Part shown: in pieces, positions 1 through 11,231 of the stretch | How the letters are laid out: every line of letters starts with the position of its first letter | How positions within the stretch are numbered: the first letter of the stretch is position 1 | DNA from: Carnegiea gigantea | Taxonomy: Eukaryota > Streptophyta > Magnoliopsida > Caryophyllales > Cactaceae | Length of the DNA stretch: 64,000 nt | Reading direction: 5' to 3' | Assembly: GCA_029747015.1 (NCBI GenBank) | Contig: JAKOGI010000086.1 | Span: 82,001 to 146,000, forward strand | Position numbers and translations under genes: made by a program | The notes under the pieces: model-generated | Told to the model about the DNA's origin: nothing | The model's database searches: none | What the model saw: the letters and a program-made list of their open reading frames with translations, nothing else

Positions 1-480
1 TGAAGGTAGCCCACATCATAGATGAGACCAAGGTAGAAAACAAAGAAAAAGGCCGAGCAAAGGGGGAAATTGGCCCTGGAGAACCCAATTTCCAAGGAAG
101 GAGAAACTTTAAGAGCTTTAAATCTGAGATAAAACAGGATAGGGGAAAGCAAGCCGCCTAATGGAAACCAAGGAAAACCTGTGGCCAGTGTGGACGTCAG
201 CACCCTGGCCCATGCAGAAACTTCACGGGCTCATGTTTTGAATGTGGTGATATAGGTTATAAAGCCACTAATTGCCTAAGGGTCACATGGAATAGTCGGG
301 GTCACACTCAGAGATCCGGGGCGGGAATCAAGCCAGTGACACAACGAGATCGCCTAACCATTAGCACTCCCTCAGGGAATAGAAAAAGCAACCAGAAGCC
401 ACAAATTGGCAGTCGCACGCTTAGCCAGAAGGAAAAGAGACTTGGGAACCTGCCAACACAAAGACAGGTATTCTCTTGAT
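1..480 (+). pseudogene. Gag C-terminal fragment (Ty3/Gypsy), decayed
   Basis: The reading frame matches residues of the gag at 6385-7344, covering the basic region and zinc knuckle. Compared with that copy, this one has an in-frame TAA at 159-161 where the other has CAA. The zinc-knuckle histidine codon is changed to TAT, giving CFECGDIGYK instead of CFECGDIGHK, which would damage metal binding. In this copy the frame runs about 18 codons past the point where the downstream copy has TAG and ends at TGA near 478. The differences noted are C-to-T type, as expected from decay of methylated DNA. It is truncated at the window start. Confidence 0.75.
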
Positions 481-842
481 AACCACTTTATGCCCCCCAT
501 CCCGTTATTCTAGTATTGCTCCCCTACTTGTCACTCTTGAATTGCAAAGGAACTTGTTAGTAAACTTCATGAGATGTGTATGCAATATTTTATTACCTCT
601 TCCCTAAAAGCTATCTGCCGTACAGATCATGCTTGTAGCGATTGAGTTGTTATAGTGCAAGGGAGAATACTCCCTGATGATTGGGTTCGAATAGAAATCC
701 AAGGATAGGATGCTATGGTGAAGGCAGAATGAATAGCTGAGCGTAAAGCGACTTGGATTGTGAAAGAGGTACGGATGAAGCACACTCACTAATTCCTCCA
801 AGAAAACAATTTCGGGGACGAAATTCCTTTTAGGGGGGAAAG
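1..842 (+). mobile_element. Partial internal region of an upstream copy of the giant-LTR gag-only element
   Basis: This stretch is a near-copy of 6917-7759: gag C-terminal half, a short 3' non-coding part and a purine-rich tract directly before the LTR that starts at 843. It is therefore the 3' part of an internal region whose 5' part lies outside the window. The LTR at 843-5702 is shared between this copy and the next one, which is the arrangement expected of a tandem array made by unequal recombination between LTRs. Confidence 0.85.
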
Positions 843-1250
843 TGTAAGGCCCGCGTACTTTATATTTCGTTGAGTCGTTCGTGATGCCTTTTTACGTTAT
901 AAAAACCATATTTTTGTTAGCGACATGCGCTAAAATTTTTTTTTAAATGCCTATGTGAGCGTTAATTTATTAAAAAGGATGTAATTGTCATTGCTATTAT
1001 CATTATTAATAATATTAGCAATTTTGAAAACCTTTCGATGATTTTAATAATCGTTATTAATGAGTACTAAATCGAGTAGGAACCCGAATACGATTAAGTT
1101 GTCAACCTGAGGAGTAGTTCGATGTCTATTAAATCGAACTTGACTGTGTTTGGGAACGAGAAATCGATGAAGGATTATACTATCGATTTGGGTTTAGAAT
1201 TCGGGTTACGAATTAGATTAGCGGTAGCAGAAACGATTCAGCTTGGACCA

Positions 1251-1262
1251 AATAAATAAAAG
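1251..1262 (+). promoter_or_regulatory. Candidate LTR promoter (TATA-like) with downstream pyrimidine-rich leader
   Basis: AATAAATAAAAG stands about 25-35 bases before a long C/T-rich stretch (about 1280-1390), a common plant core-promoter arrangement. The same signal is kept in the other LTR at about 8175-8186. No start site can be proved from sequence. Confidence 0.4.
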
Positions 1263-3254
1263 AGAGTGGGAGGGGCATTTTAGTCTTTGCGCCTTACCCC
1301 CCTGTTTTCTTCCTCCAGCCCGCGACCCCCCCGACTCTCTCTCTCTCCTCTCATGTTGCTGCTCTTCTTCTTCCTCCTCCTCTCCTCGGCCATTAACGTT
1401 ATTCCCAAGCTCAAAGCCCAGCAAATTTTCGCCCCACACAACCTTAAATTCCACCCATTCGACCTCCCCTATGAGCTAGCCACTGTTGGGTGCAATTTTG
1501 GGCAGAATTTCGAGCAAACCTAGCAAGTTTTTGGCGAGTCTGGGTGACGAATCGGGGCTTGGACGAGTACCCAAGGTATATCGACACAATTCACGTCTTA
1601 GTTGCTTCAATCTTCTATGAATTAGAGTAGAATTCACTATTTTCAATCAACCAATTCAATCTCAATCAGTAAGTGAGTTTGGGGTCATTTCTAGGGTTTG
1701 AATTTTGTGAGTTTGGGCGCGATTTAGGTCAGTTCGAGCGTGGGGGAAACAAGAGCCAAAAGATTTGGAGTTGTTTGAGCCTAAAGTCAAGCCGATCAGC
1801 CCTTCGAATGAAACACTTAGCTCGGATTCGAGGTGGGAATTTCTTTACTCCTCATTATTACTATTTTCAACGATTTAAATTGAATTCAGTTAATGCATGT
1901 CGATTCTGAGCTTAGGGATCGATTTGGATAAATTGGAATTGATAGTAAGAAATCACAAGTGTGGCACTGATTTTGGTTTGAATGGCATGTTGATTCGATG
2001 TGTGATTGAGTGAATTGATCAGTTGAAGAATTTGGAATAAACAGAATATGCTATAGGATTGTTATAGTATCAGTTCGTCACACTTGAATCCTGGTTAAAG
2101 ATTAAAGAGTTCAACCGAGTAAATGAAATAATGGTGGAGTAAAACGAATCAAGTCTAAAGGTTACGATTAAATCAGTTTGGGCTTGTTCGAAGTCTATTC
2201 ATAGTTATTATAGTGGAATATTATGCCTATGATCCATGGTTTGCGAACTAGAAAGTAAATGTCGCTTGAAGTCTCTATTTGTGTCAGTTTAGTATACGCT
2301 AATTTCTAAGTTGACTATTTAGCATGAATGTCATACTTATATACGATTGTTTTATGTATTGTTAGTTTATTGATGACAATATTTAACCGAGTTAGTAGTT
2401 GGATGGCTTGAGTTGAAACTATTGCGTGGTTTGAGGTTATTGTAGTCGGTGCTGTGCGCGGAGGGAGCCTGGGTTGTGAATTGCCGTAATCCTGTGGATT
2501 GCGAGGCCATGTGTGGCTCGTTGGGCAGATTCTGCTGAGTTGTGATATAAAGTGTATGAATGTGCTATGTGTGAATCCTTTTTCCCCTCAATGTGCTAAG
2601 TGACATTAAGTGAATAGTTTTTGAAATGCAGACATGTTTAAGAAAGATTGTTAAATGCATATTTTCATGATTTCGAATGCTTCGAAGTACTTAACAATTG
2701 TCTGGTTGTAGTTTATGAAAATGTTTGTAGCCTATGAGAAATCCTAAATCGTCGAACTACTCAGTTAGTGACTCGACTGAATAATCGATAGGTTTAGAAA
2801 GTTTAAAAGTGAACTAAAAGTGAGTTTGAAAATGTTTAAAGCCTTGGTTTGTTATGACTTATCCTCGTGTTTAAAAGAATTTAAACGACTTGAAAAGGGC
2901 CATTTCAAGGCTAATTATGGGTTTAGCTGATTGTATGCTATTTGTGTGTTTAAATTTCTATTAAGTTTCAAGTTACACTTCATTAACTCCATCCTGTTTA
3001 AGAAACGTTCACGTTGAAAGTTTACAAAGAAATCTCGTTATCGTATAAACAAGCCAAATGCTTACAGTTTTCAAATAGCAGTAAGTTTGGAACGTTTTGG
3101 GCCTTCAGTTTACTTACACACCTTCCTTTGAGTTCAAAAAGGGATTGAAACGAATTAAAAAAGACAACTGAGGATTTTATTACGAATCTAGTTTGAATTA
3201 AACGCTAACTAAGTACTTAAGTTCCAAATGGGTTTGGTTTTATGAATTAATACG

Positions 3255-3895
3255 TATTATGTTTAAAAGAAGTTTTAAGCTAAAAAGTGAAGTCGTTTCT
3301 ATGAGTTAGCAATCGTTTTACATTTATAAGAAGCCTTTTAGTTAAATACGAAGTCTTTTTTTTTATGATTTAGCAACCCTATTGCACTTATTCGAAGCTG
3401 TCAATTAGAAACAAATTTGTTTTATGATTAGGCAGCCTTATTACGTTTGTGAAAAGCCTTTTAGTTAAAAACATAGTCGTTTTGCAACTTAGTAGAGACT
3501 TATTACGTTTATACGAACCATTTAAGTTAGAAACTAAGTCGTTTTACGATTTAGTAAACGTGTTACGTTCATAAGAAACTTTTAAGTTTAAAGTAAAGTC
3601 GTTTTAAGCATTAACCAACTTATTGCCTTTATAAGAAGCTTTTAAGTTTAAAGCAAATTTGGTTTACATATTTACAAGCTTATTACGTTCTAAGAAGCTC
3701 TTAAGTTTAAAAGGGTGTCGATTTACGCGTTAATAAACTTATGATGTCAATAAGAATCTTTTAAGATATTTACGAAGTTGGTTTACGTGTTAGCCAACTT
3801 ATTACGATTTTGAAAAGCTTTTAAGCTATTTACGAAGTCGATTTATGAATTGGAAAACATATTTCATATATAAGAAGTTTTAAGCAAAAAAACGA
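3255..3895 (+). repeat. Degenerate ~62-bp tandem repeat in LTR copy A (about ten units)
   Basis: A unit of the form AAACTTATTACGTTTATAAG, then AAGCTTTTAAGTTTAAA, then a variable GAAGTCGTTTTACG part recurs about every 60-63 bases. The units differ from one another more than the two LTRs do, so the array predates the duplication. The matching block in the second LTR is 10190-10815. Confidence 0.8.
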
Positions 3896-4030
3896 GTAAA
3901 CTACAAACATTCAAAAGGTTATGATCGTTTTATTTAAAAAGTAAGTTCTCAGCCAAGTAAGCATTTGAAAAAGAGAAGTGAAATACGATCTTAAAGGCTA
4001 AGAAAGTGCTAGGCAATTGGCCAGAGGGTA

Positions 4031-4304
4031 GGAACTGGACTCAAGATATAAGTTATCTTGGTGTGAGCGGTTCTTGGAAACTGGACGCAAAGATGGCGTG
4101 AGCTGTTTCCCCCTAAAGAAAAGTTAGGAACTGGACTCAAGATATAAATTATCTTGGTGTGAGCTGTTACTGGGATCTGGACTCAAGATATTAGTTATCT
4201 TGGTGTGAGCTGTTCCCCAGATAAGTTATGATGTGTGACGCATAAGAAAACCTTGAGGGGGACTGGACTCAAGATATGATTATCTTGATGTGAGCTGTTG
4301 CCCC
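4031..4304 (+). repeat. Five related hairpin units in LTR copy A
   Basis: The core GGACTCAAGATA-loop-TATCTTGGTGTGAG recurs, flanked by outer arms that pair. Unit 1 outer arms are GAAC/GTTC. Unit 2 is GGAAAC/GTTTCC with a shortened core (ACGC/GCGT). Unit 4 is GGGA/TTCCC and unit 5 is GGGG/CCCC. The arms change together between units, so pairing is kept although the sequence is not. The second LTR keeps the same five units at 10958-11231. Confidence 0.8.
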
Positions 4305-5706
4305 ATAGAGGACAATATCGAAGTTTGAGTTTATCTGCTAAGACGCATTTTGGCCAAAAGATAAGTACGTATACCCCGGGGATAAGGTAGACTAAGAGTG
4401 ACGATCTCACTTAAGGGCGGTGTTGACCTCCCTAGCCAGCACAGTAAGATGTTTTTAAAGGAGATATGGCTTTTTTCCATTCTAAACAGTTCAGGAAAGA
4501 AAAGAGATTCTTTTAAAGTAACACGAGCCTCAAGAGGCCAAGTAAAGCATTCTTAAGAAAAGAAGAAAGCTTTCAAATGTACGAAACCTGCATATCTTTT
4601 ATGAATATGTCCTGAATATAGTTTAAATGAAGTTTCAAATGAAGTATAGTTACATCCTAATAATGTATCATACATTTAAGCTTTTCAAAGTGCTCATCTT
4701 ATGAAAGAATGTTCTTACAAAGTCTTCTTACCAATTTGGGTGTTTCAAGAGCTCTTAGAAAGAGTTATAAGCATTAAAGGAGTTAGCATGATTTATAAAC
4801 TGTTATTTGAATATAACGAGAGTCACTGTGTTTTCACAAGTGTGTTTGAAAGCATCATATTCATCCTTGTGCTACTTGATTAAGTGGCTGAATGCTTGTT
4901 AGAAAGGAAGATTGGTCATTAAGGACCTAGGAATGAGTTGAGGGGTTAGAATGAAGTTTTAGGAGGGGTGATCTTTCCTCGGGGATTTTGACTGCCTAAA
5001 ATGATAGTAAAGTATGAATGCTTGCTATGTGGCTATTATTAGTATTATTGCCTGTAAGTGTTTTAGTTTTAAGGAGAAGGGGAATTCCCACTGAGCGTGT
5101 GGTTGCTCACCCCAATACTCTTTCCCCTTTTTCCCCCAGACTTTTGTTATGACAGGTGGAAGTCAAGCTACTTATGCGAGCGGGAGTCTACCCCTACTTG
5201 AAAAAGAGTCATGTATGCCTTATAGAAATAGATTCAAGTGTTTAACAAAGTGATGTAATGTATTCCCAGTCTGTAATGTTATAAACTAAGTTTTCTAGCT
5301 TAGATAATGCATATTGTTTATGAGTCGCTCTGTATAGCCGTGTGAGCCAACCATCTGTCCAGTTAGATATCTTTATTCTGAATTAGCTGTGTTTTGGGAT
5401 GTAAACCCCAATGCTCCGGTTGTGTAGACCGTTGAGATGTACCTTTTACTTTTCATGCATTAAAGAATTATTCTGGTTGGTGTACTCCGAGCGGGTGGCT
5501 CGTTGAATTATAAACTCCGACGTGTGGCAGTCGAGCTTCTTTTAAATGTTATGCGCTTCCGTTGACTTACAGGGGATGATTGTAAGGCTTTTAGCCTGGA
5601 AACGGTCAATTTTTAGGGGAAATTTTGTCCGTTTCGCCCCAAGAATTTAGTAAGAAGTAAGAAAACGTATCGCTCCTAACCCTAGGGGCTGGGGGTGTTA
5701 CATTGA

Positions 5707-5718
5707 TGATATCAGAGC
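5707..5718 (+). other. Primer-binding site, initiator tRNA-Met type (one mismatch)
   Basis: TGATATCAGAGC lies four bases after the LTR end and differs at one base from TGGTATCAGAGC, the usual plant PBS complementary to the 3' end of initiator tRNA-Met. It marks minus-strand priming for the copy between the two LTRs. Confidence 0.75.
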
Positions 5719-6384
5719 AAAGGTCCTACGGCCATAGGCCGCAACCTGAGTCTTGTATTTCATCTGGCCGTCTAGGAATACTCTGTGATTATGTGACGTA
5801 TGCCTCCTTTATGTGCAAGTATGCCTTATAGTATGGACATTTGTGACTTATGTGTGGCTTGAGTAAGTCGATTGACTAAGAGGGGCAAGTTATGCATTAG
5901 TATAAGAGCTAAGTAGCTTTTCCTCCCAGCTTGAAGTGACTTTGTGGGTGCACCATTGATGCAAATATGTTCCTAATGTGCCAGGTGACTTGATTAATTG
6001 ACTTTTGTGTGATTCGCTTAAGCCACTCGGTCAAATGTGAGCCATATGTTAGAATGTAAACCCTTTTAGTTTATTTTCCTTAAATCATGGCCTACTAGGA
6101 TGATGAGAAGTCCCGTGACTCCTAAGTCACACTATCGGTATTCAACGAAATAAGTGCAGTTGGTGCTGATCAAGTGTCATAGACTCACTAGTTTGCGTAA
6201 GCATGCACGTGTATTTCCTTTGGAAAAGATGTGATATGCGCGTATGACTATATGAAGGTTGAACTGAACTAGACCTGGGGCTATCCATAACAACTCCCAT
6301 CATTTGCCAATCATTTCATTAACTAAGGAAGTTCATCCTAGTTGAAATTAGAACTAAGTGATTCCTTGTGTAATTGTGTGACAG

Positions 6385-7344
6385 ATGTCTCCTCGACGCG
6401 GACTCATACCAGAACCAACAGCCATGGAGATGATATGTTAATTTAATAAGCTTAAACCTCCCAAGTTTGAAGGTGGAACCGACCCTACGGTATATGAGGA
6501 GTGGCTTCAGAGAATGGAAAACTTATTTGAGATCATAGAGTGCCGTGAGAGGTTCAAGGTGCACCTAGTCGCTTATCGATTTGAAAAAGAAGCTGAATTC
6601 TGGTGGGGAACAGTGAAACCTAGGGTAGGTGAACCGGTGTTAACCTGGAATCAACTGAAGGCCTTAATGGACGCTCAATATTACCCTCGAGACGTAAGGA
6701 AGGTTAAAGAACGAGAGTTTTTATGCTTGAAACAAGGAGAAATGAGCGTGATGGAATATGCGGTGAAGTTCAATGAGCTAAGCCGATTTGCCCCAAATCA
6801 GGTGGCCACCGAAGAAATGAAAATGAACCACTTCGAACAGGGGTTAAAAGGAGAAATAAAGCTGATAATAGCAGGGTACGCATATACCAACTTTCAAGAA
6901 ATGTACCAGAGGGCTGTGAAGGTAGCCTGCATCATAGATGACACCAAGGTAGAAGACAAAGAAAAAGGCCGAGCAAAGAGGGAAATTGGCCCTGGAGAAT
7001 CCAATTTCCAAGGAAGGAGAAATTTTAAGAGGTTTAAATCTGAGATAAAACTGGATAAGGGAAAGCAAGCCGCCCAATGGAAACCAAGGAAAACCTGTGG
7101 CCAGTGTGGACGTCAGCACCCTGGCCCATGCAGAAACTTCACGGGCTCATGTTTTGAATGTGGCGATATAGGTCATAAAGCCACTAATTGCCCAAGGGTC
7201 ACATGGAATAGTCGGGGTCACACTCAGAGATCCGGGGCGGGAATCAAGCCAGTGACACAACGAGATCGCCTAACCATTAGCACTCCCTCAGGGGATAGAA
7301 AAAGCAACCAGAAGCCACAAATTGGCAGTCGCACGCTTAGCTAG
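6385..7344 (+). pseudogene. gag: Gag of the giant-LTR element (Ty3/Gypsy, Tekay/Del-like), interrupted
   Basis: The frame starts at ATG 6385 with MSPRRG, reminiscent of chromovirus gags, and is stopped by TAA at 6439-6441. It then stays open from ATG 6514 to TAG 7342-7344 (276 codons). The open part has the retrotransposon gag capsid-like domain (WWG, YYP..., FLCLKQGEMSV, FEQGLK) over roughly its first 130 codons. A basic linker follows, then CGQCGRQHPGPC and the CCHC zinc knuckle CFECGDIGHKATNC. Gag forms the virus-like particle and packages RNA. The TAG at 7342 replaces a CAG seen in the upstream copy, removing about 18 residues. No protease, RT, RNase H or integrase follows, so the element could not move without outside enzymes. 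Confidence 0.85.
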
Positions 7345-7759
7345 AAGGAAAAGAGACTTGGGAACCTGCCAACACAAAGACAGGTATTCTCTTGATAACC
7401 ACTTTATGCCCCCCATCCCGTTATTCTAGTATTGCTCCCCTACTTGTCACTCTTGAATTGCAAAGGAACTTGTTAGTAAACTTCATGAGATGTGTATGCA
7501 ATATTTCATTACCTCTTCCCTAAAAGCTATCTGCTGTACAGATCATGCTTGTAGCGATTGAGTTGTTATAGTGCAAGGGAGAATACTCCCTGATGATTGG
7601 GTTCGAATAGAAATCCAAGGATAGGATGCTATGGTGAAGGCAGAATGAATAGCTGAGCGTAAAGCGACTTGGATTGTGAAAGAGGTACGGATGAAGCACA
7701 CCCACTAATTCCTCCAAGAAAACAATTTCGAGGACGAAATTCCTTTAAGGGGGGGAGAG
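7345..7759 (+). pseudogene. 3' internal remnant with chromodomain-like tail and polypurine tract
   Basis: After gag, about 400 bases lack a usable ORF. Reading around 7640-7745 gives RKATWIVKEVRMKH, a stop, then FLQENNFEDEIPF. This resembles the C-terminal chromodomain tail and last residues of plant Tekay/Del integrases (ATW..E...M pattern), broken by stops. It suggests internal deletion from gag to the very end of pol. AAGGGGGGGAGAG at 7747-7759 abuts the 3' LTR and is the polypurine tract. The family assignment of this short remnant is inference. Confidence 0.5.
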
Positions 7760-10189
7760 TGTAAGGCCCGCGTACTTTATATTTCGTCGAGTCGTTCGTG
7801 ATGCCTTTTTACGTTACAAAAACCATATTTTTATTAGCGACATGCACTAATTTTTTTTTTTTAAATGCCTATGTGAACGTTAATTTATTAAAAAGGATGT
7901 AATTGTTATTGTTATTATCATTATTAATATTATTAGTAATTTTGAAAGCCTTTCGATGATTTTAATAAGCGTTATTAACGAGTACTAAATCGAGTAGGAA
8001 CCCGAATACGATTAAGTTGTCAACCTGAGGAGTAGTTCGATGTTTATTAAATCGAACTTGACTGTATTTGGGAACGAGAAATCGATGAAGGATTATATTA
8101 TCGATTTGCATTTAGAATTCGGGTTACGAAACCCGAATTAGATTAGCGGTAGCAGAAACGATTCAGCTTGGATCAAATAAATAAAAGAGAGTGGGAGGGG
8201 CATTTTAGTCTTTGCACCTGACCCCCCTGTTTTCTTCCTCCAGCCCCTGACCCCCCCGACTGTCTCTCTCTCTTCTCATGTTGCTGCTCTTCTTCTTCCT
8301 CCTCCTCTCCTCTGCCATTAACGTTATTCCCAAGCTCAAAGCCTAGCAAATTTTCGCCCCACACAACCTCAAATTCCACCCATTTGACCTCCCCTACGAG
8401 TTAGCCACTGTTGGGTGCGATTTTGGGCAGAATTTCGAGCAAACCTAGCAAGTTTTTGGCGGGTCTGGGTGACGAATTGGGGCTTGGACGAGTACCCAAG
8501 GTATGTCGACGCAATTCACGTCTTAGTTGCTTCAATCTTTTATGAATTAGAGTAGAATTCGCTATTTTCAATCAACCAATTCAATCTCAATCAGTAAGTG
8601 AGTTTGGGGTCATTTCTAGGGTTCGAATTTCGTGAGTTTGGGCGCGATTTGGGTCTGGTTTGAGCGTGGGGGAAACAAAAGCCGAAAGATTTAGAGTTGT
8701 TTGAGCCTAAAGTCAAGCCGGTCAGCCCTTCGAACGAAACACTTAGCTCGAATTCGAGGTGGGAATTTGTTTACTCCTAATTATTACTATTTTCAATGAT
8801 TTAAATTGAATTCAGTTAATGCACGTCGATTCTGAGCTTAGGGATCAATTTAGATAAATTGGAATTGATATTAAGAAATCACAAGTGTGGCACTGATTTT
8901 GGGTTGAATGGCATGTTGATTCGATGTGTGACTGAGTGAATTGATCAGTTGAAGAATTTGGAATAAACAGAATATGCTATAGGATTGTTATAGTATCAGT
9001 TCGTCACATTTGAATCCTAGTTGAAGATTAAAGAGTTCAACCGAGTAAATGAAATAATGGTGGAGTAAAACGAATCAAGTCTAAAGGTTACGATTAAATC
9101 AGTATGGGCTTGTTCGAAGTCTATTCGTAGCTATTATAGTGGAATATTATGCCTATGATCCATGGTTTGCGAACTAGAAAGTAAATGTCGCTTGAAGTCT
9201 CCATTTGTGTCAGTTTAGTATACGCTAATTTCTAAGTTGACTATTTAGCATGAATGTCATACTTATATACAACTGTTTTATATATTGTTGGTTTATTGAT
9301 GACAATATTTAACCGAGTTAGTAGTTGGATGGCTTGAGTTGAAACTATTGCATGGTTTGAGGTTCTTGTGGTCGGTGTTGTGTGAGGAGGGAGCCTGGGT
9401 TGTGAATTGCCGTAATTGTGTGGATTGCGAGGCCATGTATGGCTCGTTGGGCAGATTCTGTCGAGTTGTGATATGAAGTGTATGAATGTGCTATGTGTGA
9501 ATCCTTTTTCCCCTCAATGTGCTAAGTGACATGAAGTGAATAGTTTTCGAAATACAGACATATTTAAGAAAGATTGTTAAATGCATATTTTCATGATTTC
9601 GAATGCTTCTAAGTACTTAACAATTGTCTAGTAGTTTATGAAAATGTTTGTAGCCTATGAGAAATCCTAAATCGTCGAATTACTCAGTTAGTGACTCGAC
9701 TGAATAATCGATCGGTTTAGGAAGTTTAAAAGTGAACTAAAAGTGAGTTTGAAAATGTTTAAAGCCTTGGTTTGTTATGACTTATCCTCGTGTTTAAAAG
9801 AATTTAAACGACTTGAAAAGGGCCATTTCAAGGCTAATTATGGGTTTAGCTTATTGTATGCTATTTGCGTATTTAAATTTCTATTAAGTTTCGAATTACA
9901 CTTTATTAACTCCATCCTGTTTAAGAAACGTTCACATTGAAAGTTTACAAAGAAATCTCGTTATCGTATAAACAAGCCAAATGCTTACAGTTTTCAAATA
10001 GCAGTAAGTTTGGAACGTTTTTGGCCTTCAGTTTACTTACACACCTTCCTTTGAGTTCAAAAAGGGATTGAAACGAATTATAAAAAGACAACTGAGGATT
10101 TTATTACGAATCTAGTTTGAATTAAACGCTAACTAAGTACTTTAAGTTCCAAATGGGTTTTGTTTTATGAATTAATACGTATTACATTT

Positions 10190-10815
10190 AAAAGAAGCTT
10201 TTAAGCTAAAAAGTGAAGTCGTTTCTATGAGTTAGCAATCGTTTTACATTTATAAGAAGCCTTTTAGTTAAATACGAAGTTTTTTTTTTTAATGATTTAG
10301 CAACCCTATTGCACTTATTCGAAGCTTTCAATTAGAAACAAATTTGTTTTACAATTAGGCAGCCTTATTACGTTTGTGAAAAGCCTTTTAGTTAAAAACA
10401 TGGTCGTTTTGCAACTTAGTAGAGACTTATTACGTTTATACGAACCATTTAAGTTAGAAACTAAGTCGTTTTACGATTTAGTAAACGTGTTACGTTCATA
10501 AGAAACTTTTAAGTTTAAAGTGAAGCCGTTTTAAGTATTAACCAACTTATTACCTTTATAAGAAGCTTTTAAGTTTAAAGCGAAGTTGGTTTACATATTT
10601 ACAAGCTTATTACATTTTAAGAAGCTCTTAAGTTTAAAAGGGTGTCGATTTACGTGTTAATAAACTTATGATGTCAATAAGAATCTTTTAAGCTATTTAC
10701 GAAGTTGGTTTACGTGTTAGCAAACTTATTACGATTCTGAAAAGCTTTTAAGCCATTTACGAAGTCGATTTATGAATTGGCAAACGTATTTCATTTATAA
10801 GAAGTTTTAAGCAAA
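10190..10815 (+). repeat. Degenerate ~62-bp tandem repeat in LTR copy B
   Basis: Counterpart of 3255-3895. Units with TTATTACGTTTATAAGAAG and TTTTAAGTTTAAAG segments recur about every 62 bases, in the same order as in copy A. Confidence 0.8.
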
Positions 10816-10957
10816 AAAACAAGTAGACTACAAACATTCAAAAGGTTATGATCGTTTTGTTTAAAAAGTAAGTTCTCAGCCAAGTAAGCATTTGAAAAAG
10901 AGAAATGAAATACGATCTTAAAGGCTAAGAAAGTGCTAGGCAATTGGCTAGAGGGTA

Positions 10958-11231
10958 GGAACTGGACTCAAGATATAAGTTATCTTGGTGTGAGCTGTTC
11001 CTGGAAACTGGACGTAAAGATGGCGTGAGCTGTTTCCCCCTAAAGAAAAGTTATGAACTGGACTCAAGATGTAGATTATCTTGGTGTGAGCTGTTCCTGG
11101 GATCTAGACTCAAGATACTAGTTATCTTGGTGTGAGCTGTTCTCCAGATAAGGTATAATGTGTGACGCGTAAGAAAACCTTGAAGGGGACTGGACTCAAG
11201 ATATGATTATCTTGATGTGAGCTGTTGCCCC
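10958..11231 (+). repeat. Hairpin cluster in LTR copy B
   Basis: Five units as in copy A. The first has matched arms GGAAC/GTTCC round CTCAAGATA/TATCTTG. The second is GGAAAC/GTTTCC and the fifth GGGG/CCCC. Most differences from copy A fall in loops or are tolerated by pairing. Confidence 0.8.

Larger units (their letters stand above)
1576..5139 (+). other. Predicted leader intron inside LTR copy A
   Basis: A donor-like CCAAG|GTATAT at 1576 follows the pyrimidine-rich leader. A strong acceptor-like tract, CTTTTTCCCCCAG, ends at 5139. Both signals recur in the other LTR (donor AAG|GTATGT at 8501, acceptor ending 12053). Removing this segment would delete about 3.56 kb holding many upstream ATGs, the tandem repeat and the hairpin cluster, and would bring the transcription start nearer to gag. 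This is inference only. Confidence 0.35.
843..5702 (+). repeat. Giant LTR, copy A (4860 bp), shared by two tandem internal regions
   Basis: It starts TGTAAGGCCCGCG and ends GGGGTGTTACA, so it has TG...CA ends. A polypurine tract lies immediately upstream and a primer-binding site four bases downstream. The copy at 7760-12616 aligns along its whole length with scattered substitutions; in the stretches I compared the difference was roughly 4-6%. Inside are a TATA-like box followed by a pyrimidine-rich leader (1251-1400), splice-site-like signals, a ~62-bp degenerate tandem repeat and a hairpin cluster. Long LTRs of several kb are known in the Tekay/Del chromovirus group. Short ORFs within the LTR are not supported as genes. 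Confidence 0.92.

Noticed and set aside
604..801. 65-codon minus-strand ORF repeated nearly identically at 7520-7717
   Set aside because: Its conservation follows from duplication of the element interior; it overlaps decayed pol-end sequence on the other strand and resembles no family.
1218..1523. Overlapping ORFs on both strands in the LTR leader (Ser/Pro/Leu-rich or Glu-rich)
   Set aside because: Low-complexity translations of a CT-rich leader; the other LTR has shifted or stopped versions.
3255..3895. CRISPR-like array suggested by regular ~62-bp spacing
   Set aside because: The units are degenerate along their whole length with no constant repeat and unique spacer, and the setting is a plant retrotransposon LTR.
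9743..9940. 65-codon plus-strand ORF in LTR copy B
   Set aside because: The matching part of LTR copy A has in-frame stops, and the composition is that of non-coding LTR.
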